A DNA stretch of 64,000 nucleotides, taken from contig NZ_CP089928.1 of the NCBI RefSeq assembly GCF_021290385.1, positions 434,001 to 498,000 on the forward strand, given 5' to 3'. Origin of the DNA: Microbulbifer sp. YPW16 (GTDB lineage Bacteria; Pseudomonadota; Gammaproteobacteria; Pseudomonadales; Cellvibrionaceae). Made by a program: the position numbers and the translations under genes. This document shows, piece after piece, positions 46,850-57,290 of the stretch (positions are counted from its first letter, which is position 1; every line of letters begins with the position of its first letter). Below the pieces are notes generated by a model that was not told the DNA's origin, did no database searches, and saw only the letters and a list, made by a program, of their open reading frames with translations.

Positions 46850-48028
46850 CTAAAAGGAATCGCCGGGAACTCGCACCCAACCTTCCATCAAAACCCGCGC
46901 ACTGCGGCTCATAATGGCCTTGGTAGCAGTCCACTGTCCGTTGACCACTTCCGCTTCTGCCCCCACCCGCAAGGTCCCGGACGGATGGCCGAAGGTGACG
47001 GCATTACGCTCCCCTCCCCCTGCGGCCAGGTTCACCAGTGTACCGGGGATGGCAGCGGCAGTACCGATGGCAACCGCCGCAGTGCCCATCATGGCGTGGT
47101 GGAGTTTGCCCATGGACAGGGCGCGCACAAGCAGGTCGATATCGCCTGCTGCGACCTTCTTGCCGCTGGAAGCCACATAGTCCTTGGGAGGCGCCACGAA
47201 GGCCACCTTGGGGGTATGTTGGCGGCTGGCCGCCTCTTCCACGTTGCTGATCAGGCCCATTTCCTTTGCGCCATATGCACGAATAGTCTCGAACATGGCG
47301 AGCGCCTTGTCGTCACCATTGATGGCTTCCTGCAACTCGGTACCCACGTACCCAATTTCGTCGGCGTTGACGAAAATGGTGGGGATGCCGGCGTTGATCA
47401 TGGTGGCCTTTAGCGTGCCCACGCCCGGTACCTCCAGGTCGTCCACCAGGTTGCCGGTGGGGAACATGGCTCCCTCGCCGTCCGCCGGGTCCATGAACTC
47501 GATCTGCACTTCGGCCGCCGGGAAGGTGACGCCGTCCAGCTCGAAATCGCCGGTCTCCTGCACTTCCCCATTGGTGATGGGGACCCGGGCGATGATGGTC
47601 TTTTTGATATTGGCCTGCCAGATACGCACGGTGCAGGTGCCGTTGTCCGGGATGCGGTCCGGATCGACGAAGCCGCTGTTGATGGCGAAGGCACCCACGG
47701 CGGCGGTGAGGTTGCCGCAGTTGCCGGACCAGTCAACGAACGGCTTGTCGATGGCCACCTGGCCGAACAGGTAATCCACGTCGTGGTCGGGCTGCTCGCT
47801 TTTCGACAGGATCACGGTCTTGCTGGTGCTGGAGGTGGCGCCGCCCATGCCGTCGGTCTGCTTGCCGTAGGGGTCGGGGCTGCCGATTACGCGCAGCAGC
47901 AGGTTGTCGCGGGCTTTTCCTGGTACCTGGGCGGATTCTGGGAGATCCTGTAGGCGGAAGAAGACGCCCTTGCTGGTGCCGCCGCGCATGTAGGTGGCGG
48001 GGATTTTGATTTGGGGGCTGTGGGTCAT
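46850..48028 (-). CDS. prpF: 2-methylaconitate cis-trans isomerase PrpF
   Basis: PrpF isomerises the trans-2-methylaconitate made by AcnD to the cis form needed by the next hydratase step in the methylcitrate cycle. The 392-residue protein shows family motifs YMRGGTSKGVFF, TDGMGGATSSTSKT and DWSGNCGNLTAAVGAFAI, with the active-site cysteine in SGNCGN. Length is normal. It is the last gene of the operon, after acnD and a repeat-filled gap of 292 bp. Confidence 0.96.
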   Translation of the reverse strand: MTHSPQIKIPATYMRGGTSKGVFFRLQDLPESAQVPGKARDNLLLRVIGSPDPYGKQTDGMGGATSSTSKTVILSKSEQPDHDVDYLFGQVAIDKPFVDWSGNCGNLTAAVGAFAINSGFVDPDRIPDNGTCTVRIWQANIKKTIIARVPITNGEVQETGDFELDGVTFPAAEVQIEFMDPADGEGAMFPTGNLVDDLEVPGVGTLKATMINAGIPTIFVNADEIGYVGTELQEAINGDDKALAMFETIRAYGAKEMGLISNVEEAASRQHTPKVAFVAPPKDYVASSGKKVAAGDIDLLVRALSMGKLHHAMMGTAAVAIGTAAAIPGTLVNLAAGGGERNAVTFGHPSGTLRVGAEAEVVNGQWTATKAIMSRSARVLMEGWVRVPGDSF

Positions 48029-48111
48029 GGGAGCCTCGTTAACTCTCTAATTCGAAAAGGGTACGCCGCCGGGTTGGGTGGATATCCTGTCTCGCCTTGT
48101 GCGGCCGAAGG

Positions 48112-48320
48112 GAGCGGGCGGACACAAGGTCCGCCCCTACGGGCGATACATTTGGGGCCGAGCCGGGTACCGACACGTCCGGGGAGTGGGCGGACACGAG
48201 GTCCGTCCGTATGGACGATATTCCCGGGGCCGGGTCGGGCACTGGCACATCCGGGGTGTGGGCGGACACGGGGTCCGCCCCTACGGGTGATACCGCCTGG
48301 GCCAGGCCGGGCACCGGCAA
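48112..48320. repeat. 72-bp tandem repeat, three copies
   Basis: Units begin with GGGCGG at 48116, 48188 and 48260. Each holds a palindrome of the GGACACAAGGTCC type followed by CTACGG, then a GGGGCC-rich linker. The third unit runs up to the acnD stop. The palindrome is the same type as at 19780-19806. Confidence 0.8.
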
Positions 48321-50933
48321 TCAGGCGACCTCTTCGGCTTCCAGGAAGTCCTTGGCGAAGCGCTGCAGTACGCCGCCGGCGGCGTAGATGGAGACTTCTT
48401 CCTGGGTATCCAGGCGGCAGGTTACCGGCACCTCGACCTTCTCACCATCCTTGCGGGTGATGACCAGGGTCAGGGGTGCACGGGGCCGGAGTTCACCGAT
48501 TACATCGAAGGTCTCGGTGCCGTCGATGCCCAGGGTTTCACGGGTGGTGCCCGGCTGGAATTCCAGCGGCAGCACGCCCATGCCGATCAGGTTGGTGCGG
48601 TGGATGCGCTCGAAGCCTTCGGCCACGATGGCTTCCACACCGGCCAGCGCTACGCCCTTGGCGGCCCAGTCGCGGGAGGAGCCCTGGCCGTAGTCGGCGC
48701 CGGCGATAATGATCAGCGGCTGCTTGCGCTCCATATAGGTTTCGATGGCTTCCCACATGCGGGTCACCTGCCCTTCCGGCTCGATGCGGGCCAGGGAGCC
48801 CTGCTTCACCTCACCGTTTTCGTCACGCACCATTTCATTCAGCAGCTTCGGGTTGGCGAAGGTGGCGCGCTGGGCGGTGAGGTGGTCGCCCCTGTGCGTG
48901 GCGTAGGAGTTGAAGTCCTCCTCCGGCAGGCCCATTTTCGCCAGGTATTCACCGGCGGCGCTGCTGGCCAGGATGGCGTTGGATGGCGACAGGTGGTCGG
49001 TGGTGATGTTGTCACCCAGCACGGCCAGCGGACGCATGCCTTTCAGGCTGCGCTCTCCCGCTAAAGCGCCTTCCCAGTACGGCGGGCGGCGGATGTAGGT
49101 GCTCATGGGGCGCCAGTCGTACAGCGGTTTGCCCTTCTCACTCTCGCCCTTCTCCAGGTCGAACATCGGGATATAGACCTCGCGGAACTGCTCCGGCTTG
49201 ACGCTCTCTTTCACAATCGCGTCGATCTCTTCGTCGCTCGGCCAGATATCCTTCAGGGTTACCGGGTTGCCGTCCTTATCATGGCCCAGTACATCCTTTT
49301 CGATATCGAAGCGGATGGTGCCGGCGATGGCGTAGGCCACTACCAATGGAGGCGAGGCCAGGAAGGCCTGCTTGGCGTAGGGGTGGATACGGCCGTCGAA
49401 GTTGCGGTTGCCGGACAGTACGGCGGTGGCGTACAGGTCCCGGTCAATCACTTCCTGCTGGATTTTCGGGTCCAGCGCGCCGCTCATGCCGTTACAGGTG
49501 GTGCAGGCAAAGGCCACCACGTCGAAGCCCTGTTGCTGCAGCTCCGGCAGCAGGTCGGCTTCTTCCAGGTACATTTTTACGGTCTTGGAACCCGGTGCCA
49601 GGGAGGTCTTCACCCAGGGCTTGCGGGTCAGGCCGAGCTTGTTGGCGTTGCGGGCGATCAGGCCCGCCGCAATCATGTTGCGCGGGTTGCTGGTGTTGGT
49701 GCAGCTGGTGATGGCGGCGATGATCACCGCGCCGTCGGGCATCAGGCCCTCTTCTTCCTTCCATTCCTCTTTCCAATCACCCTGGGCAATACCGCGGTTG
49801 CCCAGTTCGGACACCGGCAGCAGTGCGTGCGGGTTGGACGGGCCGGCCAGGTTGCGGCCGACGGAGGAGAGGTCGAACTTCAGTACGCGCTCGTATTCGG
49901 CGGTTTTCAGGCTGTCTGCCCAGAGACCGGTTTCCTTGGCGAACTTCTCTACCAGGGCTACCTGCTCGTCGTCGCGGCCGGTCAGCTTCAGGTAGTCGAT
50001 GGTCTGCTCGTCGATGGCGAACATACCGGCGGTGGCACCGTATTCCGGGGTCATGTTGGCGATGGTGGCGCGGTCGCCCAGGCTCAGGCTGGAGGCGCCC
50101 TCGCCGAAAAATTCCAGGTAGGCACCCACCACGCGCTCGCGGCGCAGGAACTCGGTCAGGGCCAGTACCATATCGGTACCGGTAATGCCGGGCTGCAGCT
50201 TGCCGGTCAGTTCCACGCCGACGATGTCGGGCAGGCGCATATAGGAGGCGCGGCCCAGCATGACGCTCTCGGCTTCCAGGCCGCCGACGCCTACGGAAAT
50301 CACACCCAGCGCATCCACCATCGGCGTGTGGCTGTCGGTACCGACACAGGTATCCGGGAAGGCGACGCCATCTTTCTTCTGCACCACCGGGGACATTTTC
50401 TCCAGGTTGATCTGGTGCATGATGCCGTTGCCGGGCGGGATCACGTCCACGTTCTCGAACGCGGTCTTGGTCCAGTTGATGAAGTGGAAGCGGTCCTCGT
50501 TGCGGCGCTCTTCCACCGCGCGGTTTTTCTCGAATGCGTCCTTCTCGAAGCCCGCATGCTCCACCGCCAGCGAGTGGTCGACAATCAGCTGGGTGGGCAC
50601 CACCGGGTTGACCTTGGCCGGGTCACCGCCCTTCTCGGCGATGGCGTCGCGCAGGCCGGCCAGGTCCACCAGTGCGGTCTGGCCGAGGATATCGTGGCAG
50701 ACAACGCGCGCGGGGAACCAGGGGAAGTCCAGGTCGCGCTTGCGCTCAATCAGCTGCTTGAGGGCATCGGTGAGCATTTCTGGCTCGCAGCGACGCACCA
50801 GGTTCTCTGCCAGGATACGGGAAGTGTATGGCAGTTTTTCATAGGCACCCGGCTGGATTTTTTCGACGGCCTCGCGGGTGTCGAAAAAGTCGAGGTCTGT
50901 GCCGGGGAGTTTTTTGCGGTATTCGGTATTCAT
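48321..50933 (-). CDS. acnD: 2-methylcitrate dehydratase, Fe/S-dependent (AcnD)
   Basis: AcnD is the aconitase-like enzyme that dehydrates 2-methylcitrate. The 870-residue protein carries the [4Fe-4S] cysteines in SCTNTSNPRN and ACTTCNGMSGA, and substrate residues in TDSHTPMVDALGV and SSRDWAAKG. The C-terminal swivel domain is complete. Location between prpC and prpF marks it as AcnD rather than housekeeping aconitase. The ATG at 50933 (MNTEYRKKLPG) is chosen to match family length; the frame is open to 50999. No strong ribosome site was seen. Confidence 0.94.
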   Translation of the reverse strand: MNTEYRKKLPGTDLDFFDTREAVEKIQPGAYEKLPYTSRILAENLVRRCEPEMLTDALKQLIERKRDLDFPWFPARVVCHDILGQTALVDLAGLRDAIAEKGGDPAKVNPVVPTQLIVDHSLAVEHAGFEKDAFEKNRAVEERRNEDRFHFINWTKTAFENVDVIPPGNGIMHQINLEKMSPVVQKKDGVAFPDTCVGTDSHTPMVDALGVISVGVGGLEAESVMLGRASYMRLPDIVGVELTGKLQPGITGTDMVLALTEFLRRERVVGAYLEFFGEGASSLSLGDRATIANMTPEYGATAGMFAIDEQTIDYLKLTGRDDEQVALVEKFAKETGLWADSLKTAEYERVLKFDLSSVGRNLAGPSNPHALLPVSELGNRGIAQGDWKEEWKEEEGLMPDGAVIIAAITSCTNTSNPRNMIAAGLIARNANKLGLTRKPWVKTSLAPGSKTVKMYLEEADLLPELQQQGFDVVAFACTTCNGMSGALDPKIQQEVIDRDLYATAVLSGNRNFDGRIHPYAKQAFLASPPLVVAYAIAGTIRFDIEKDVLGHDKDGNPVTLKDIWPSDEEIDAIVKESVKPEQFREVYIPMFDLEKGESEKGKPLYDWRPMSTYIRRPPYWEGALAGERSLKGMRPLAVLGDNITTDHLSPSNAILASSAAGEYLAKMGLPEEDFNSYATHRGDHLTAQRATFANPKLLNEMVRDENGEVKQGSLARIEPEGQVTRMWEAIETYMERKQPLIIIAGADYGQGSSRDWAAKGVALAGVEAIVAEGFERIHRTNLIGMGVLPLEFQPGTTRETLGIDGTETFDVIGELRPRAPLTLVITRKDGEKVEVPVTCRLDTQEEVSIYAAGGVLQRFAKDFLEAEEVA

Positions 50934-51092
50934 AGTGTGATCAATAATTTGGGGTCCGCTGCGGGGCCCATCGAATGTTTTGTAGCGGTATTTCTGCAAT
51001 CAGGTCCAGCGCCCTTCCAGGCTCGGCCTGAAGCACGGCAATCCAACCGAATGCAGACAACCACCGCTGGGCAATGGGAAGGCCCGGTTGAC

Positions 51093-51180
51093 GGTGGCTA
51101 CCCCCGCGACTGTCTGCGAGAGGGATCTCGCAGACAAGCCCCCATGGATGGGTTTACGGCGGGTCGCGGGGGCGGTCACC
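51093..51180. other. folded three-way-junction element between prpC and acnD
   Basis: CCCCCGCGAC (51101-51110) pairs with GTCGCGGGGG (51163-51172), extended by GGTG (51093-51096) with CACC (51177-51180). Inside is a perfect 11-bp hairpin, TGTCTGCGAGA (51111-51121) with TCTCGCAGACA (51126-51136), capped by the loop GGGA. A small CCCA/TGGG hairpin follows at 51141-51152. It may be a dispersed structured repeat or an RNA element in the operon transcript. Confidence 0.6.
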
Positions 51181-51247
51181 GGCGGCCGGGCCGCCACTGC
51201 ACCTGAGCAGCGGCACAACCCTCACGGCCGGTGGCCGTTAAACGCGA

Positions 51248-52375
51248 TTAGCCGCGCTCCGCGATCGGCGTCACCTTGCGCAGTTCCGGACCGACATATT
51301 CCGCGCTCGGGCGGATAATGCGGTTGTCGGCGCGCTGCTCGAACACGTGGGCGGCCCAGCCGGTTACGCGGGACATCACGAAGATCGGCGTGAACAGCTT
51401 GGTGGGAATGCCCATAAAGTGGTACGCGGAAGCGTGGAAGAAGTCGGCGTTACAGAACAGCTTCTTCTCGCGCCACATCACCTCTTCACAGCGCACGGAT
51501 ACCGGGTACAGCACCTCGTCGCCAACATCGGCGGCCAGCTTCTCGGACCACTGCTTGATAATGGCGTTGCGCGGGTCGGACTCGGTGTAGACCGCGTGGC
51601 CGAAGCCCATGATCTTTTCCTTGCGCTCCAGCATGCCCAGCAGCCCTTTCTCGGCCTCGTCGGCGGAGGAGAACTTCTCGATCAATTCCATGGCCGCCTC
51701 GTTGGCGCCGCCGTGCAGCGGGCCGCGCAGGGAACCGATGGCACCGGTGATGCAGCTGAACAGGTCGGACAGGGTGGAGGCACAGACGCGCGCGGTGAAG
51801 GTGGACGCGTTGAACTCGTGCTCGGCGTACAGGATCAGGGAAACGTTCATCACCTGCGCGTGCAGCTCGTTCGGCTTCTCACCGCGCAGCATATGCAGGA
51901 AGTGGCCGCCGATGGAATCGTCGTCGGTCTCGGTCTCGATACGCACGCCGTCGTGGGTATAGCGGTACCAGTAGCAGATGATGGACGGGAACGCCGCCAG
52001 CAGGCGGTTGGCGCGGTCGTACTGCTGGTCGAAGGACTCCTCGCCCTCCAGGTTGCCCAGCATGGAGCAGCCGGTGCGCATCACATCCATCGGGTGCGCG
52101 TCGGCGGGAATGCGCTCCAGCACTTCTTTCAGCGCCTGCGGCAGGCCGCGCATGCCCTTGAGGGTGCCCTTGTAATCTGCCAGCTGCGCACTGGTGGGCA
52201 GCTCGCCGTTGAAGATCAGGTAAGCGACTTCCTCGAACTCGCAGTGTTCTGCCAGGTCCTTGACGTCATAGCCGCGATAAGTGAGGCCTGAACCGCTTTT
52301 GCCAACGGTGGAAAGTGCGGTTTTACCGGCAACCTGGCCGCGCAGGCCGGCGCCTCCTACTTTTTTCTCTGCCAT
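51248..52375 (-). CDS. prpC: 2-methylcitrate synthase
   Basis: PrpC condenses propionyl-CoA with oxaloacetate. The 375-residue protein of the citrate synthase superfamily shows the catalytic triad His221 (GPLHGGANE), His260 (MGFGHAVY) and Asp311 (CNADFFHA). The ATG at 52375 (MAEKKVGGAGLRGQVAG) is chosen: it follows a GGGG-rich ribosome site and gives the usual PrpC length, while the upstream frame to 52417 adds only a basic leader. Confidence 0.95.
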   Translation of the reverse strand: MAEKKVGGAGLRGQVAGKTALSTVGKSGSGLTYRGYDVKDLAEHCEFEEVAYLIFNGELPTSAQLADYKGTLKGMRGLPQALKEVLERIPADAHPMDVMRTGCSMLGNLEGEESFDQQYDRANRLLAAFPSIICYWYRYTHDGVRIETETDDDSIGGHFLHMLRGEKPNELHAQVMNVSLILYAEHEFNASTFTARVCASTLSDLFSCITGAIGSLRGPLHGGANEAAMELIEKFSSADEAEKGLLGMLERKEKIMGFGHAVYTESDPRNAIIKQWSEKLAADVGDEVLYPVSVRCEEVMWREKKLFCNADFFHASAYHFMGIPTKLFTPIFVMSRVTGWAAHVFEQRADNRIIRPSAEYVGPELRKVTPIAERG

Positions 52376-52459
52376 CTTCTGATCCCCTTTTTTAGGAAAG
52401 AATTTTTGCTTCGCCATGCCGGGGCCCGGTATGGCGATGGGTAAATATCGAACTCGGGT

Positions 52460-53338
52460 TTACTTCTTGAACAGGTCGTCGAGCTTCTGCTCGAAGTCGT
52501 GGTAATTCAGGTAGTCGTACAGTTCGGCGCGGGTCTGCATGGTGTCCACCACCGCCTGCTGGTCGCCGTTTTCCAGGATGCTGGTGTAGACGTTTTCCGC
52601 GGCCTTGTTCATGGCGCGGAATGCCGACAGCGGGTACAGCACCATATCAGCACCGGACTCCGCCAGCTCTGCCTTGTTGTAGAGCCTGGTTTTGCCGAAC
52701 TCGGTGATGTTGGCGAGGATGGGCACATTCAGCGCATCCTTGAAGGCGCGGTAATGCTCCAGCTCGGTGACCGCCTCGGCGAAGATGCCGTCGGCACCGG
52801 CCTCGATGCAGGCCTGGGCGCGCTCGATGGCGGCGTCGAGCCCTTCCTGTGCAAAGGAGTCGGTACGGGCCATGATAAAGAAATCGTCGTCGGTACGGGC
52901 GTCAACCGCCGCCTTGATACGGTCGACCATCTCTTCCTTGCTGACAATTTCCTTGTTCGGGCGGTGGCCACAGCGCTTCTGCGCCACCTGGTCCTCGATG
53001 TGTACCGCGCCGGCGCCGGCACGGATCATTTCCTTGATGGTGCGGGCAATATTGAAGGCACCGCCCCAGCCGGTATCGATATCCACCAGCAGCGGCAGTT
53101 CGCTGGCGGCGGTAATGCGGCGTACGTCCTCGAGCACGTTGTCCAGGCTGGTCATGCCCAGGTCAGGCAGGCCGTAGGAGGCATTCGCAACCCCACCACC
53201 GGACAGGTAAATCGCCTTGTGGCCGATACGCTCCGCCATGATGGCGCTGTAGGCGTTGATGGTCCCCACAACCTGCAGCGGGTTGTTTTCGGCGAGGGCA
53301 CGGCGAAAGCGCGCGCCAGCAGAGAGAGTGTGGCTCAT
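52460..53338 (-). CDS. prpB: 2-methylisocitrate lyase
   Basis: PrpB splits 2-methylisocitrate into pyruvate and succinate, the last step of the cycle. The 292-residue protein of the isocitrate lyase/PEP mutase family has the catalytic loop KRCGH (121-125) and metal-binding Asp86 and Asp88 ([11 protein letters not shown]). Length is normal. It starts 3 bp after the regulator stop, so both share one transcript. Confidence 0.96.
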   Translation of the reverse strand: MSHTLSAGARFRRALAENNPLQVVGTINAYSAIMAERIGHKAIYLSGGGVANASYGLPDLGMTSLDNVLEDVRRITAASELPLLVDIDTGWGGAFNIARTIKEMIRAGAGAVHIEDQVAQKRCGHRPNKEIVSKEEMVDRIKAAVDARTDDDFFIMARTDSFAQEGLDAAIERAQACIEAGADGIFAEAVTELEHYRAFKDALNVPILANITEFGKTRLYNKAELAESGADMVLYPLSAFRAMNKAAENVYTSILENGDQQAVVDTMQTRAELYDYLNYHDFEQKLDDLFKK

Positions 53339-53341
53339 TGG

Positions 53342-54016
53342 CTACCTCAGTTTGTTTTCTATGTTTTGCCGGGAGGCGCGGATATGGCGGCGCATCAGCA
53401 GCTCCGCCAGGTCACCGTCCCCGGCCTCGATGGCTTCGATGATATGACTGTGTTCACGGAAGGCCCGCTGGGCACGGGGGCTGGCCATACCCAGCTGGTA
53501 CCGGTACATGCGCACCCGGTAGTACAGGCGGTTGCACAGGGTGTCGATCAGCAGGTCGTTGCCGGAGGCCTGCACGATGCGGAAATGGAAGTCGAAATCG
53601 CCCTCGGGCTGGAAATAGGCGGTACCGGCCCGCAGCTCTTCCTGCTGCTCATGGTGCTCGAGCATCCGCCGGAGTTCCGCCAGGTCGGCGTCTGTGCGCT
53701 GGGTGGCCGCCAGCCGGCAGGCCATGCCCTCCAGCGCTTCACGCACGTCGTAAAGCTCCAGCAGGCCGCGCTCGCTCAGGTCCACCACCCGGGCGCCGAC
53801 ATTGACACGGCGCTCCAGCAGGCCCAGCGCCTCGAGCCGCATCAGGGCCTCGCGCAGGCTGCCCCGGCTGGCCTCAAAGCGACGGGCCAGTTCCGGCTCG
53901 CTGATCTTGCTGCCGGCGGCAATCCGCCCCTCGACGATCTCAGCGCGCAGGGTCTCATACAGGCGGTCAGCCAGGCTCTGGCCGGCTACAGCGTTCTGTG
54001 AAGTGGCTGCTTTCAA
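53342..54016 (-). CDS. GntR-family (FCD-type) regulator of the prp operon
   Basis: This 224-residue regulator has an N-terminal winged helix (about 10-75; SLADRLYETLRAEIVEGR, SEPELARRFEASRGSLREAL) and a C-terminal FCD effector domain with histidines for metal or ligand binding. As first gene of the operon it is the likely local repressor responding to a methylcitrate-cycle intermediate. Two palindromes upstream are its probable operators. In other lineages a sigma-54 PrpR does this job. Confidence 0.92.
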   Translation of the reverse strand: MKAATSQNAVAGQSLADRLYETLRAEIVEGRIAAGSKISEPELARRFEASRGSLREALMRLEALGLLERRVNVGARVVDLSERGLLELYDVREALEGMACRLAATQRTDADLAELRRMLEHHEQQEELRAGTAYFQPEGDFDFHFRIVQASGNDLLIDTLCNRLYYRVRMYRYQLGMASPRAQRAFREHSHIIEAIEAGDGDLAELLMRRHIRASRQNIENKLR

Positions 54017-54040
54017 GCTGGGCTTCCCCTACTGGCGCAA

Positions 54041-54054
54041 GATTGTCGACAATC
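54041..54054. promoter_or_regulatory. operator candidate 1 of the GntR regulator
   Basis: GATTGTCGACAATC is a perfect 14-bp palindrome, 25 bp upstream of the regulator start. It has the form expected for FCD-type GntR operators. Confidence 0.65.
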
Positions 54055-54115
54055 TGGATGTGGCGGACACCATAAATCAGGTGAAAGCACCCGTCAACCG
54101 GCAAAATATGCCCCA

Positions 54116-54127
54116 ATTGTTGACAAT
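54116..54127. promoter_or_regulatory. operator candidate 2 of the GntR regulator
   Basis: ATTGTTGACAAT matches the core of candidate 1 (ATTGTCGACAAT) except for one base. The spacing is 74 bp, about seven helical turns, which would allow looping. Confidence 0.6.
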
Positions 54128-54337
54128 AGAGGCGGAAATTGTACGAAAGGCACAATAGTAGTCTTGAGGGCCCTGAGCGGGCATAATAGCGCCCGCAATG
54201 GCTGGGCCGTGCCGCCCACCCGGCCACAATCTATCCTTGAGAGTGAGCCAGGACAGGTGGCGGACCGGACCCGCCCACCTCCCCTGAGAGTTGAATCATA
54301 TTCGTCCGGGCCGCCGGTCTTCGGGTACAGTGACGTT

Positions 54338-54862
54338 ATGCCGAAAAGTATCATCAGGCGCTGGCTGCCAACCCCCGAACAGGTGCGGGCCAACAGGGGC
54401 CTGGGCTTTCTGGGGACCCTGCTGCACGATCCCAACCTCTTTCACCTGAACCGGCACTCGGTTTCTGTCGCATTCGCCGTGGGTGTCTTTACCAGCTTCC
54501 TGCCGCTACCCGGCCAGATGGTAATCGCCGCCCTGCTGGCGCTGTGGTTCCGCTGCAACCTGCCCCTGTCGATGATACTGGTGTGGATCAGCAATCCGGT
54601 CACTATGCCGGCAATTTTCTACAGCACCTACAAGCTGGGCGCCTGGATCCTGGGCACGCCGCCCCTGGACTTCCGGCTGGAACTGTCATGGGAATGGCTG
54701 ACCGGCGAGGTGGGTAAGATCTGGCTGCCGCTGTTTTTCGGCTCGCTGCTGAGCGGGATCTTCTTCGCGACAGTTTCTTATTTTGGCATGCAGGCCCTGT
54801 GGCGCTGGCACGTGGTGAAGCGCTGGAAGATGCGCCTGGCGCGGCGCTCAGCGATCCAGTGA
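54338..54862 (+). CDS. DUF2062 membrane protein
   Basis: This 174-residue protein matches the DUF2062 family. It shows FHLNRHSVSVAFAVGVFTSFLPLPGQM, then WISNPVTMPAIFYSTYKLG, then two or three more hydrophobic segments. Function is unknown for the family. The ATG at 54338 is chosen for family length; the open frame extends to 54164. Its end overlaps the convergent small membrane-protein gene by 15 bp. Confidence 0.88.
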   Translation: MPKSIIRRWLPTPEQVRANRGLGFLGTLLHDPNLFHLNRHSVSVAFAVGVFTSFLPLPGQMVIAALLALWFRCNLPLSMILVWISNPVTMPAIFYSTYKLGAWILGTPPLDFRLELSWEWLTGEVGKIWLPLFFGSLLSGIFFATVSYFGMQALWRWHVVKRWKMRLARRSAIQ

Positions 54863-55159
54863 AGCCCCTGGCTGCCCGGGGTTGTTAACCCGATTCCAGC
54901 AGTAGGCCACTGCGGAGTAATAGGCCAGAAAAAAGCAGAGCATTACGCCCAGTAGCGGCAACAATTCTGCGGTGCCCAGGCCCTTCTTCAAAAAAAGAAT
55001 CACCGACACCAGGCACCACAGGTAGAGTGGATAAAGGGTCGCGCAGGTAAACAGCCGGAAACGCCCGAATGGCTGCCCCTCATCGGGACGAAGAAAGGGA
55101 AATGGCCACCAGAAGATCGACGGCCGGTGTATGGCCGCCATAAATCGCACAAAACTCAT
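54848..55159 (-). CDS. small membrane protein, unknown
   Basis: This 103-residue protein has two hydrophobic segments (about 37-57 and 64-88) and an N-terminus with aromatic residues (FVRFMAAIHRPSIFWWPFPF). No family is recognised. It lies 27 bp after lolE on the same strand and overlaps the convergent DUF2062 gene. It may be translated from the lol transcript. Confidence 0.55.
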   Translation of the reverse strand: MSFVRFMAAIHRPSIFWWPFPFLRPDEGQPFGRFRLFTCATLYPLYLWCLVSVILFLKKGLGTAELLPLLGVMLCFFLAYYSAVAYCWNRVNNPGQPGASLDR

Positions 55160-55186
55160 TCCCCCTCCCTGAGACCCTGTTTTTAT

Positions 55187-56441
55187 TTATTGCTCGTTCC
55201 GCAACGCTGCTGCCGGCTGCACCCGGCTCGCCTGCAACGACGGGTACAGGGTAGCCACCAGGCTCAGGACAAAGCCGGCCCCCACCACCAGTGCCACGTC
55301 ACCCCAATGCAGCTGCGAAGGCAGGTAGTCCACCGGGTAGACGTCGGACTTGAGAAACTGGATTCCAAACAGGGACTCGAGCCCCGCCACCAGGTCCGTC
55401 ACCACCAGTGACCCGAGCACACCGAGCAGGCCACCCACGGTGGCACCAACCAGCCCTACCAGCGCACCCTGGCTGACAAACGTCAGCAGGATCTCGCGGG
55501 TGCTGGCACCCATGGTGCGCAGGATGGCGATATCGCTGTGTTTGTCGATCACCACCATCACCAGGGTGGAAACCACATTGAAGGCGGCAATGGCAATAAT
55601 CAGCAGCACCAGCAGGCCCACCAGGTTGCGCGACATCTGGATTGCCTGGTACAGGTTGCCGTGGGTACGGCTCCAGTCACTGCCGTAGAAATTCTGGGCC
55701 GGCAATTCGCCCAGCAGTTGCCGCATGATCCAGTTTGCCTCCAGCATTTCACCCACACGCAACTGGACGCCGGCGCCCCCGGCACCGCCCGCCAGGTTGC
55801 GGGCCTGGTCCCAGCTCAGCAGGGCCAGGCTGTGGTCCAGCGCGGTGCCGGAGTGGAATACATCCACCACCTGGAAGCCCGCCAGCCGTGCGGCACGGCG
55901 GCCGCCCTCGGCCCCGCCACTGTTGGGCACAATCAGGGACAGGTGCTCGCCCCGCTTGACCCCCAGCTTCTCTGCCAGCCCACGGCCCAGGATCACGCCC
56001 GGCTCCGCCGGGTTTTCCAGCGCGGCAAAGCTGTCCGGCGACACGAACTCGCCAATGTTGGAAACCCGGGTAATGGTATCGGGGTTGACCCCCTGGGCCA
56101 GCAGGGGCGTGACTTCCCTGCCCTTGCGCGCCAGCGCATTGACCTGCCAGACCTCGGCGGCCGCCTCCACTGCCGGGGCCGCCGCCAGCTGGTCACGGAT
56201 TGCCGGCCAGTCGACATCGGGACTGCTGTTGTAGATGGTGGCGTGGGGCATGATGCCCAGGATCCGGTCGCGCAGTTCGCGATCGAAACCGTTCATCACC
56301 GACATCACCACGATCATCAGGGCCACACCCAGTACCAGGCCCACCATGGACAGGCCGGAAATAAAGGACACCAGGCCGGCGGAGTCTTCACCGCGACGCT
56401 GCGCGCCGGCATAGCGCAGGCCGATATAGGTGGGCAGCGGC

Positions 56442-56449
<8 letters not shown>
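55187..56449 (-). CDS. lolE: lipoprotein-releasing ABC transporter permease LolE
   Basis: LolE, with LolC and LolD, extracts lipoproteins from the inner membrane and passes them to LolA. The 420-residue permease starts [19 protein letters not shown] and has one N-terminal helix, a large periplasmic domain (about 45-270) and three C-terminal helices (ending [14 protein letters not shown]). The ATG at 56449 overlaps lolD by 8 bp. LolC and LolE are paralogues, and the names follow gene order. Confidence 0.93.
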
Positions 56450-57203
<754 letters not shown>

Positions 57204-57290
57204 TTATTCGGGCCAGTCATTTTCATTGTCGGTCGCGGCGGCCGTTGCCCGGCGGGCCGCATTCCGGGATGCGTTATTCGTTCGGTGCTT

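Larger units (their letters stand above)
54017..54337. other. divergent promoter region of gntR/prp and the DUF2062 gene
   Basis: This 321-bp gap carries two operator candidates near its left end. No further gene is supported; an in-frame extension of the DUF2062 gene back to 54164 lacks protein character. Confidence 0.5.

Noticed and set aside
48112..48320. CRISPR array or short protein gene
   Set aside because: Only three 72-bp tandem units, with similar rather than unique intervening sequence. The open frame here simply follows the repeat.
49281..51206. A 641-codon open frame on the plus strand
   Set aside because: It lies antisense to acnD and reads as a compositional shadow with no family motifs; acnD is certain.
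52499..54001. A 500-codon open frame on the plus strand
   Set aside because: It is antisense to prpB and the GntR gene and has no recognisable domain.
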